DNA of 9,428 nt from Verrucomicrobiota bacterium. Its GTDB lineage: Bacteria; Verrucomicrobiota; Verrucomicrobiia; Chthoniobacterales; UBA10450. Where the stretch lies: contig QHOF01000105.1 of NCBI GenBank assembly GCA_003219335.1, positions 1 through 9,428 of the forward strand. Direction: 5' to 3'. The position numbers and the translations under genes are program-made. The notes below the pieces were generated by a model. The model saw only the letters and a program-made list of their open reading frames with translations, searched no databases and had not been told where the DNA came from. Position 1 is the first letter of the stretch; every line of letters begins with the position of its first letter. Below, in pieces: positions 1-8,500 of this stretch.

Positions 1-480
1 CCGGAGAAACAACTCGACGCGGGGATAGATCGTGGCGAAAGCAACAAAGATTCCAAAGTGCAACGCTGGCGAACCGGCGAGGGCGGAATGCTGCCAAAGG
101 CCCCAGATCGTGAGCAGCGCCGCGGGCGTGATCAATAAAACGAGGTAGAGCGCAATGTAGGCGCGCCGCCCGACAAAACGTTCCACTTCCCGCCCGAAGA
201 CGAACAGGAAATACATCTCGATCGCGAACCACAGCAGCCCGGAGGGGAAATGCACAAAGGCGTAGGTGCCGAGTCGCCATATCTGCAGGCCATTCCAAAT
301 GCGTGCGCTGTCGAAAACAAAATAATTGAGCGTACCACCGAGGCCGGGAATTGCAGTCAGGATACAGGCCAGCACCGCACACACGACATGCACCCCCACC
401 AGCATCGTGGTCACATCGACGGGATAGCGGCCCATCCACGCAACCGGCCGATAGTCATCGGAGGTGGTGACCCCGAACAT
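1..480 (-). CDS. Rhomboid-family membrane protein, N-terminal part (cut by left window edge)
   Basis: An uninterrupted minus-strand frame runs from an ATG at 480 to position 1, giving 160 residues without a stop; the C-terminus lies outside the window. The translation looks like a rhomboid: a first hydrophobic segment at about residues 26-44, then WRLGTYAFVH (68-77), a second membrane segment, FGREVE (95-100), a third segment (about 108-128), and a Gly/Ser-containing stretch with FGIFVAFATIYP (142-153). Rhomboids are intramembrane serine proteases. Here, aligned by eye, the usual oxyanion His and Asn of the second helix are Trp84 and Glu88. The GxSG serine motif appears as GSPALHFG, with Ser137 out of register. 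A non-proteolytic rhomboid-like protein is therefore plausible. The ATG was chosen because it starts just before the conserved part; only a weak purine stretch precedes it. It is divergent from pckG. Confidence 0.72.
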   Translation of the reverse strand, partial: MFGVTTSDDYRPVAWMGRYPVDVTTMLVGVHVVCAVLACILTAIPGLGGTLNYFVFDSARIWNGLQIWRLGTYAFVHFPSGLLWFAIEMYFLFVFGREVERFVGRRAYIALYLVLLITPAALLTIWGLWQHSALAGSPALHFGIFVAFATIYPRVELFLR

Positions 481-641
481 GCTTTCAATTAATGCCGCGC
501 ACTGCTCCTGTGCAAGCGAAACGAGGAAGCGATCACGAATAACCGCCAACGGACACGAACAAACTGGCAACGACTTTCATGGCTTCTTCCAATTCGTGTT
601 TATTCGTATCCATTCGTGGTTAAGATGGACATCTTCGATTT
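481..641. promoter_or_regulatory. Divergent intergenic region between rhomboid gene and pckG
   Basis: This 161-bp gap separates two divergently oriented genes, so promoters for both should lie here. I cannot identify a convincing -35/-10 pair for either. What stands out is short repeat DNA: TTCGTG-containing units at 592-621 and the same kind of sequence in opposite orientation at 533-563. The pckG start at 642 is preceded by AAGATGGA (623-630), at best a weak ribosome binding site with a long spacing. Confidence 0.4.
592..621 (+). repeat. Three 10-bp tandem units, ATTCGTxxxx
   Basis: Three consecutive 10-bp units read ATTCGTGTTT (592-601), ATTCGTATCC (602-611) and ATTCGTGGTT (612-621). Opposite-strand relatives lie at 535-543 (ACGAATAAC) and 553-559 (ACACGAA). 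The latter is the exact complement of TTCGTGT at 593-599, so a loose stem-loop is possible. I recall similar strings as dispersed intergenic sequence in Verrucomicrobiota genomes; that is from memory and untested here. Confidence 0.5.
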
Positions 642-2453
642 ATGAAAAACATCGCGCCCGCCATATTCCCGCCAAATGGGATCGGTGACGCAAAGCCGAC
701 CAACCAGTCGGTGCTTGATTGGGTGCGCGAAATCGCCGCCCTCACACAAACGGAAAACATTTTCTGGTGCGACGGCTCGGAGCGGGAAAATGAGTTCCTG
801 ATCGAGGAATCGCTCAAACAAAATGTGCTGATCGACTTGAACCAGAAGAAGGTTCCGCGCTCGTATTTGCATCGCTCAAACCCGAACGACGTCGCGAGAG
901 TCGAGCAATTCACCTTCGTCTGCACGCCGACGAAAGAAGAAGCCGGTCCAACCAACAATTGGTCTGAGCCGAAAGAAACGTACGCAAAACTTCGCGGCCT
1001 GTTGAGAGGCGCGATGCGCGGGCGCACCCTGTTTGTCATTCCTTACATCATGGGGCCGCCGGATTCGCCGCTAACGAAAGTCGGCTTCGAGATCACAGAT
1101 TCAAAATATGTCGTGCTTAACATGCGGATCATGACGCGTATGGGCGAGGTCGCGCTCAAACGGCTCGGCAACGATCCAAATGCGGAGTGGAACCGCGGCG
1201 TGCATTCGTTGCTGGACATTAATCCTGAGCGCCGCTTCATCTGTCATTTCCCGCAGGACAACACGATCATTTCTGTCGGCTCCGGTTACGGTGGCAACGT
1301 CTTACTGAGCAAAAAATGCCTGGCCTTGCGAATCGGTTCTTATTTGGCGCGCACACAGGGTTGGATGGCCGAGCACATGCTGATCCTGGGCGTGGAATCG
1401 CCCGAAGGTCGCAAACACTATGTGGCCGCCGCATTCCCGAGCGCTTGCGGCAAAACGAATTTTGCCATGCTAATTCCCCCCGCGCATTTCAAAGGCTGGA
1501 AAGTGACGACCGTCGGGGACGACATTGGCTGGATGCAAATTCGCGACGGTCGGCTGTATGCGGTCAATCCGGAGAACGGCTATTTCGGCGTCGTGCACGG
1601 CACGAGCTGCAAATCGAATCCGAACGCGATGAAATCGATCGCGAACGACACAATTTACACAAATGTGGCCCTCACCGATGACGGCGACGTATGGTGGGAG
1701 GGTAAAGACGGTGCACCGCCCGCGCATGCATTTGACTGGCGCGGGAACGATTGGACACCGGACTCAAAGGAAAAGGCCGCGCATCCAAACAGCCGGTTTA
1801 CCACCCCGATGCGCAACAACCCGGCGCTCGATCCCGACGTCGAGAAAGGCGAAGGCGTCCCGATCAGCGCCATCATTTTCGGCGGACGCCGCAGCGATAC
1901 GGTGCCGCTGGTTTATCAGGCGTTCGATTGGAATCATGGCGTTTACTTGGGCGCGACCATGGCTTCGGAAACGACCGCTGCGGCCACTGGCGCGGTCGGC
2001 AAGGTTCGCCGCGATCCGATGGCGATGCTGCCTTTTTGCGGATACAACATCGGCGATTATTTCCAGCACTGGATCGACATCGGTAAACGCCTCACCCATC
2101 CGCCGCTCATTTTTAACGTGAACTGGTTCCGCAAAAGCACCGACGGAAAATTCCTTTGGCCCGGTTTCGGTGAAAACATGCGCGTGCTCAAATGGATCAT
2201 CGATCGCTGCGAAGGGAACCCAAAAGCTTCCGCGCTCAAATCGCCTGTCGGCTGGATACCCAACCCGCACGACCTCGACCTCGCCGGACTGGATCTCGAT
2301 CACAAATGCGTAGCCGAACTTCTCGGCATCGATCACGAGGAATGGCAGAAAGAGATTGCTGCGCACAAGGAATTTTTCGATTCGTTAGGCGGCGTAGTGC
2401 CGGAGGAGTTGCAAAAACAGCGCGAGGCGGTGGCAGAGCGATTCAAGGAGTGA
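642..2453 (+). CDS. pckG: Phosphoenolpyruvate carboxykinase, GTP-dependent
   Basis: This cytosolic enzyme converts oxaloacetate plus GTP to phosphoenolpyruvate, GDP and CO2, the entry step of gluconeogenesis; it can also run in the carboxylating direction. The 603 residues match the usual length of the GTP family and are collinear with it. Visible hallmarks are Arg86 in the oxaloacetate-binding region (VARVE), YGGN at 217-220 with the following Lys pair (224-225), His245 in WMAEHM, the P-loop FPSACGKTN (265-273) with the hyper-reactive Cys269 typical of GTP-PEPCK, the metal-binding VGDDIGW (291-297), and the mobile lid ASETTAAATG (441-450). The FPSACGKTN form separates it from ATP-PEPCK. The ATG at 642 gives the expected N-terminus. 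No repeat insertions are seen, in contrast to the downstream uvrA. Confidence 0.97.
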   Translation: MKNIAPAIFPPNGIGDAKPTNQSVLDWVREIAALTQTENIFWCDGSERENEFLIEESLKQNVLIDLNQKKVPRSYLHRSNPNDVARVEQFTFVCTPTKEEAGPTNNWSEPKETYAKLRGLLRGAMRGRTLFVIPYIMGPPDSPLTKVGFEITDSKYVVLNMRIMTRMGEVALKRLGNDPNAEWNRGVHSLLDINPERRFICHFPQDNTIISVGSGYGGNVLLSKKCLALRIGSYLARTQGWMAEHMLILGVESPEGRKHYVAAAFPSACGKTNFAMLIPPAHFKGWKVTTVGDDIGWMQIRDGRLYAVNPENGYFGVVHGTSCKSNPNAMKSIANDTIYTNVALTDDGDVWWEGKDGAPPAHAFDWRGNDWTPDSKEKAAHPNSRFTTPMRNNPALDPDVEKGEGVPISAIIFGGRRSDTVPLVYQAFDWNHGVYLGATMASETTAAATGAVGKVRRDPMAMLPFCGYNIGDYFQHWIDIGKRLTHPPLIFNVNWFRKSTDGKFLWPGFGENMRVLKWIIDRCEGNPKASALKSPVGWIPNPHDLDLAGLDLDHKCVAELLGIDHEEWQKEIAAHKEFFDSLGGVVPEELQKQREAVAERFKE

Positions 2454-2454
2454 C

Positions 2455-2494
2455 GGCTTCCCAGCCGTCACGTTTGCTCGACGGCTGGGAAGCC
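2455..2494. repeat. Perfect 15-bp inverted repeat directly after pckG
   Basis: GGCTTCCCAGCCGTC (2455-2469) is exactly complementary to GACGGCTGGGAAGCC (2480-2494), with a 10-nt loop. It begins one base after the pckG stop codon. It could end or protect the pckG transcript, but the sequence after the stem (ATCGTTCCTTGG) has no run of T, so it is not a classic intrinsic terminator. Its form fits the palindromic dispersed repeats found in uvrA. Confidence 0.75.
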
Positions 2495-2526
2495 ATCGTT
2501 CCTTGGAATTTGCGAAGTGCTTGACT

Positions 2527-2531
2527 AGGAG
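2527..2531 (+). promoter_or_regulatory. Ribosome binding site supporting the GTG start of uvrA
   Basis: AGGAG lies 12 nt upstream of the GTG at 2544. The spacing is slightly long, but it is the only clear Shine-Dalgarno-like sequence near the start of the conserved UvrA N-terminus. Confidence 0.5.
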
Positions 2532-2543
2532 CGAAAATCTCCA

Positions 2544-5500
2544 GTGGGTTCGAAGATCGGGAAAAAAGAGCGTGTGATTGCACCGGCGCGGAATGCTTGC
2601 GTCGAAATTCGCGGAGCGCGCCAGAACAATCTCAAGGGGATTGATGTCGATCTTCCGCTGGGGAAATTGACCGTCGTCACCGGCCCGAGCGGCAGCGGCA
2701 AATCATCACTTGCCTTTGAGACGATTTACGCCGAAGGCCAGCGACGGTACGTCGAGACGTTCAGTCCTTACATGCGGCAGTTTCTCGATCGCATGGACAA
2801 ACCTCGCGTGGACGACATCCGCGGCATCCCGCCTGCGATTGCCATCGAGCAGGCGAATCCGGTGAAAACATCGCGCTCGACCGTCGGGACAATGACGGAG
2901 ATCAACGATTACTTGAAACTGCTATGGCCGCGCGTCTCGCGCGCCTTCTGTCCAAGCTGTGGCCGCCAGATTCGCCCCGAAACGGCGCAGTCCATCGCGG
3001 GGCAAGTCCTCTGTCATTTCGAGCGAAGTCGAGAAATCCCGTCGCGAAACCAGCTGGTAACTCCGCGGGATTCCTCCACTTCTCCTGCGACTGCGGGATC
3101 CGGTCGGAATGACGGCACAACGGTTCTCATCACGTTTTGGATCTCCGTCCCGCCCAAAACTGAGCCGCGGAAGTTTTTCGATTTCCTCCAGCAGCAAGGT
3201 TACGTGCGCGTTTGGATCGACAACCAAATCGTCCGCGTGGACGATGCCGATCCAAAAATCAAACGGCTCGGCGCCCGCGTGCAGGTGATCCAGGATCGCA
3301 TCGCGATAAGTGAAGAAAATCGCGCGCGATTGGTCGAGGCGATCGAAACCGCGCTGCGTTTTGGAAAAGGCAAAATCAACATCATTCCGATTTCAGAAAA
3401 CGCCGAACGCCGAACATCGAACACCGAACGCCCAGCTAATCACCGACCTGTCCGCCGTAGCCTTGGTGAAGGCGGATCACCTCTCACTTCTCACGAGTTC
3501 CCCTTTTCCACCGGCTGGCACTGCGCCTGGTGCGATCTTGATATTCGCCCGCCTACACCGGGCCTTTTCAGTTTTAACAATCCGTTGGGCGCATGCCCCG
3601 AATGTCGCGGCTTCGGCCGGACGATCTCGATCGACCTGAACAAGGCCATTCCAAATCGCAGGCTGAGCATCAAGCAAGGCGTGGTGCGCGTTTTTCGCGG
3701 CGCCGAGTTTGGTGAGTCACAAAAGGATTTGCTCCGGGCGTGCGCGCGCAAAGAGATCGACGTCAACGTGCCCTTCGAGGAATTACCACGGGCTGATCAG
3801 GATTTCGTCATCGAAGGAGATAAGCGATCAGGCGAATACACCGAAGAAGACTACGAACACGATCGCTGGTACGGCGTGAGCGGCTTTTTCCGCTGGCTTG
3901 AGAGCAAGACTTACAAAATGCATGTGCGCGTCCTGCTCAGCCGCTATCGCGCTTACATTACTTGTCCCAAATGCAACGGTGGACGCTATCAGCCCGAGAC
4001 GTTGAACTACAAATGTAGCGCGACCGTCCCGGTTGCGAGTTTGAGGGGCAAGCTCGCCTTGGGACGAGTCCGTCCGACTGGCGAACCGGAAGCATGCGTT
4101 ACCTTGACGCTTCCGGAATTCCAGGCGCTCTCGATTGCCGACGCGAGCGATTTTCTCCGCGCGATTGAGATTTCATCTGGTGACAAGACTGCGCAGATGT
4201 TGCGCGACGAAATCTGCTCGCGCCTCGACTATCTTTGTGAAGTTGGCGTCGGTTATCTCACACTTGATCGCTCGACGCGCACGTTGAGCGGCGGCGAAGT
4301 CCAACGGGTGAACCTTACGACGTGCCTGGGCGCGTCGCTGGCGAATACGCTATTTGTGATGGACGAACCGAGCATCGGGCTGCACCCGCGCGATGTCGGC
4401 CAGCTGGTGCGCGTGATGCACAATTTGCGCGACAAAGGCAACACGCTTTTGGTGGTCGAGCACGAGGAGCAAATCATTCGAGCCGCGGATAATTTGATCG
4501 ATCTGGGCCCCGGCCGCGGCGAACACGGAGGCGAGCTAATGTGGAACGGGCCGCTCGAGAGTTTTGTAGGGCAGGCGCTCCGCCTGCCCAGCTCTCGAAT
4601 GGCAAGCGATGCGCTTGCTCTACAACGGCAATCACTGACGCGCGATTACCTCGTGGGTCGTAAAACGATCCCGCTCCCGAAATCGCGGCGAAGTTGGACT
4701 TCATCCATCAAGGTCACCGGTGCGCGGCAGCATAACCTCAAAAACATCGATGTTGATTTGCCGCTCGGCGTGTTCGCGTGCGTGACCGGCGTTTCCGGTT
4801 CCGGCAAATCGACTCTCATTCACGATGTGCTTCATCGGAATCTCTTGCGCGCAAAGGGTCAGTCCACAGATCACCAGCCTTCGGTCGCCGCGGCGACCTA
4901 CGGCTTGGCAGGGGCGCCGGGCACATGCAAGTCGGTCACTGGCGCGCATCAGATTGGCGAGGTGGTGATGGTCGATCAGTCACCGCTGGCGCGCACGCCG
5001 CGTTCGACTCCGATTCTTTATCTCGGCTTATTTGATCGCGTCCGTGAGCTGTTCGCTGCGCAGCCAGAAGCAATGGCGCAAGGACTCACCGCCGCCGCAT
5101 TTTCGTTTAATTCCGGCAGCGGCCGTTGCGAGCGCTGCTCAGGTACCGGCTTTGAAAAAGTCGAAATGCAATTTTTGAGCGATCTTTTTGTGCGCTGTGC
5201 CGAGTGCGAAGGCAAACGTTTCCAGCCGCACGTTCTCAAAGTGCGCCTGCATGGCAAATCCATTCACAATGTTCTCGAGCTAACCGTTAGCGAAGCAATT
5301 CAGTTCTTCGCTCAGATCGACGACGACCGGGGGCCACAGATTTCCAGTGGACTGAAAGTACTCGAGGAAGTGGGGCTCGGTTATCTTCAGTTAGGTCAAC
5401 CGCTCAACACGCTTTCCGGCGGCGAATCGCAAAGATTGAAACTGGTGAGGCACTTGGCGGAAACGGAAAACGCTCAACGCCCAACATCCAATGCCCAACG

Positions 5501-8500
5501 CCCAAATGGGGAAGCAATCGGCAATCTGTTCATCTTCGACGAGCCGACCACGGGACTACACTTCGATGACGTGGCGATGCTGCTGCGGTTATTTCAGCGG
5601 CTCGTCGATCGTGGACATTCCATCGTTGTGATCGAGCACAACCTCGAAGTGATCAAGTGCGCAGATTGGATCATCGATCTGGGTCCGGAAGCTGGCGACG
5701 CGGGCGGTGAAGTGGTGGCGACTGGAACACCAGAAGAAATCGCGCGCATTGAAGGTTCGCATACCGGGAAATTTCTTGCGCAGGTTTTGGGAGAGGGGAG
5801 CGCGGGCATGTTGCCCGCCGTTCGTGGCATTCTGCCGCGAATCCCCAGGCGTCGCATTTACGCAGCGCAAGATGACGAACTCTCTTTGCGTGCGGCAGAA
5901 GAGCCGCCCGGTGCGAGCAGAATGCTCGCGCTCCCCAAAAATCGCAATGGCGCAATCCACGTTCATGGCGCGCGGGAGCACAACCTCAAAAACATCGATG
6001 TCAAAATCCCGCGTGAACAGCTGGTGGTCATCACCGGTTTGAGCGGCTCCGGCAAATCAACGCTCGCGTTCGACATCTTGTTCGCCGAAGGACAGCGCCG
6101 TTTTCTCGACAGTATGTCGCCGTATGCGCGGCAGTTCGTCGAGCAACTCGAAAAACCCGATGTGGATCTGGTCAGCGGATTACCGCCGAGTGTAGCGATC
6201 GAACAGCGGGTCACGCGCGGCGGTGGCAAATCGACTGTCGCGACAGTAACCGAGGTTTATCATTTCCTTCGGCTCTTGTTTGCGAAAACCGGAACGCAAT
6301 TTTGTCCTGATTGTGATTTGCCGGTCGCGAAGCAGAGCGTCGCGGCGATTGTGAAACAGATCGAGGCTGCCGCCAAGCGTGGACCGCTGAAGGTTCTCGC
6401 GCCGCTTGTCAAAGCGCGCAAAGGCTTTTATACCGATGTGGCGCACTGGGCCGCCCGCCAGGGATTCGACACGCTCTACGTGGATGGCAAGCTCGTTCCG
6501 ATCTCGCGTTTTCGAAAGCTGGAGCGGTTCAAGGAGCATACTATCGACGTGGTTGTGGATGTGATCGATCGGAAGCGAATCGCGAACGCGCGCGACGTTG
6601 CCCGGCGCGCATTGGAGATCGGCCGCGGCACGGCGCGTCTGCTGGATTCAAAAAATCGCCTAACCGTGGTGAGCACGGAGATGAGCTGTCCAAATTGCGG
6701 CCGGGCGTTTGAGGAACTCGATCCCCGGTTGTTTTCATTCAATTCGCCTCACGGCGCGTGCGAAGAATGCGGCGGGTTCGGCGAAATCTGGGACCAGGAT
6801 TTGCAAACAGCCGCCGACCGCGACGGCGAATCGGTTCTCGAAAACGAACTCGCAGCGGAGCGCGAATCGGAATGGATCGAGGAAGGCGAAGCGCGCGAAT
6901 GCCCGAGCTGTCGCGGCTCGCGCCTGAACGCGGTGGCGCGTCACGTGCGCGTGCAGGGCTACGCCATCGACCAGTTCACGAATCTTTCGGCCAGCGAAGC
7001 AACGCGCGCGATCGGCAGGTTGAAATTCAAAGGCGCGCACGAAACAATCGCCGCCGGTCTCATCCCGGAAATTCAACAGCGACTGCGTTTCATGGAAACG
7101 GTCGGACTCGGTTATCTCGCGCTGGGGCGCTCCGCGAAAACGTTGAGCGGCGGCGAGTCGCAACGAATTCGTCTGGCCGCGCAGCTTGGCTCCAATTTGC
7201 GCGGCGTTCTTTATGTGCTGGACGAACCGACGATCGGTCTGCATGCGCGCGATAACATGCGCTTGCTCGAAACGCTCACCGCGCTTCGGAACAAAGGCAA
7301 TTCGCTAATCGTGGTGGAGCACGATGAAGAAACCATGCGGCGGGCCGATCACATTGTTGATCTCGGGCCGCGCGCGGGAGTTCACGGCGGCGAAGTCGTC
7401 GCAACCGGAACGTTACGCGACATCGAGAAGAATCCAAAGTCCGAGACGGCCCGCTGCTTGAAAACGCCGCTGCGCCATCCCATCCGCGGCTCGCGCCGAT
7501 CGCTGCGCGATGTGGAAAACTGGATCGAAGTCCACCGCGCGCGCGCGAACAATTTGAAAGATATCAATGTTCGTTTCCCCATCGGCAGGCTTTCGGTGAT
7601 TACGGGAATTTCCGGCAGCGGAAAATCGACATTGATGCACGACGCGCTGTTGCCACAAGTGCGCGAACATCTGGGGAGCGCACGCGCCTCGCCTGCCGAT
7701 CGCGGTGCCTCGCCGCGATCTTCTGGCGGGCAAATGGGATTGTTTGAAGAAAAAGTTCGCAATGGCGAGGGCGCCATTGCCAGCACGCGAGGCGCGTGCG
7801 CTCCGCAGATCGAAGCCGTTTACGAAGTCGATCAATCGCCTATCGGTAAAACGTCGCGCTCGACGCCGGGCACGTATGTGAAAGTATTCGACGAGGTTCG
7901 AAATCTTTACGCGCAACTGCCCGTCTCGCGTGTGCGCGGTTATTCGGCCAGCCGATTTTCGTTTAACGCCGAAGGCGGCCGTTGCGAGACGTGCAAAGGC
8001 CAGGGCGTGATCAAACTGGAGATGAATTTTCTACCGCGCAGTTACGTGCCTTGTGAAGATTGTGACGGTCGACGTTACAATCCGCAGACGCTGGAGGTTC
8101 TCTACAACGGAAAGTCGATCGGCGACTTGATGGAGATAACAATCGAAGAAGCGGCGCAATTCTTTTCGGCGCATCCGAAAATTGCGCGCGCGCTTTCACT
8201 GTTGGTGGATACCGGACTTGGTTACCTCAAGCTGGGGCAACCGAGTCCGACGTTGAGCGGGGGCGAAGCGCAACGGCTCAAGCTGGTGACGCAACTGAAA
8301 CGCGGGGTGAGCCGCGCGGCAGATGAGCGGATCCGAAAAATGCGCACGCCCGGCTCGACATTGTATTTGCTGGAGGAACCGACCATCGGCCTGCACATGG
8401 CCGACATTGAACTACTTCTCAACGTGCTGCATCGGCTCGTGGATGAAGGCAACACCGTGATCGTGATCGAACACAATCTCAGTGTGATCGCGGAAGCCGA

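Noticed and set aside
625..645. Six-codon frame MDIFDL overlapping the pckG start codon (ATGA)
   Set aside because: A possible leader peptide, but it has no ribosome binding site or regulatory structure, and such short frames arise often by chance.
1764..2366. 200-codon open frame on the minus strand within pckG
   Set aside because: It lies antisense to a well-supported enzyme gene, shows no recognisable domain, and is explained by GC-rich codon use of pckG.
3012..3122. Possibility that the repeat insertions make uvrA a pseudogene
   Set aside because: The frame stays open for 2037 codons, and all four ATPase sites and four zinc fingers are retained, which argues for a working gene.
4564..4625. 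CRISPR-like array or tRNA-like fold suggested by the multiple hairpins
   Set aside because: There are no regularly spaced direct repeats, no unique spacers, and no tRNA arm or anticodon consensus.
6735..7244. Long open frames on both strands (about 165-169 codons) inside uvrA
   Set aside because: They overlap the conserved second UvrA module, have Arg-rich shadow composition and no family resemblance.
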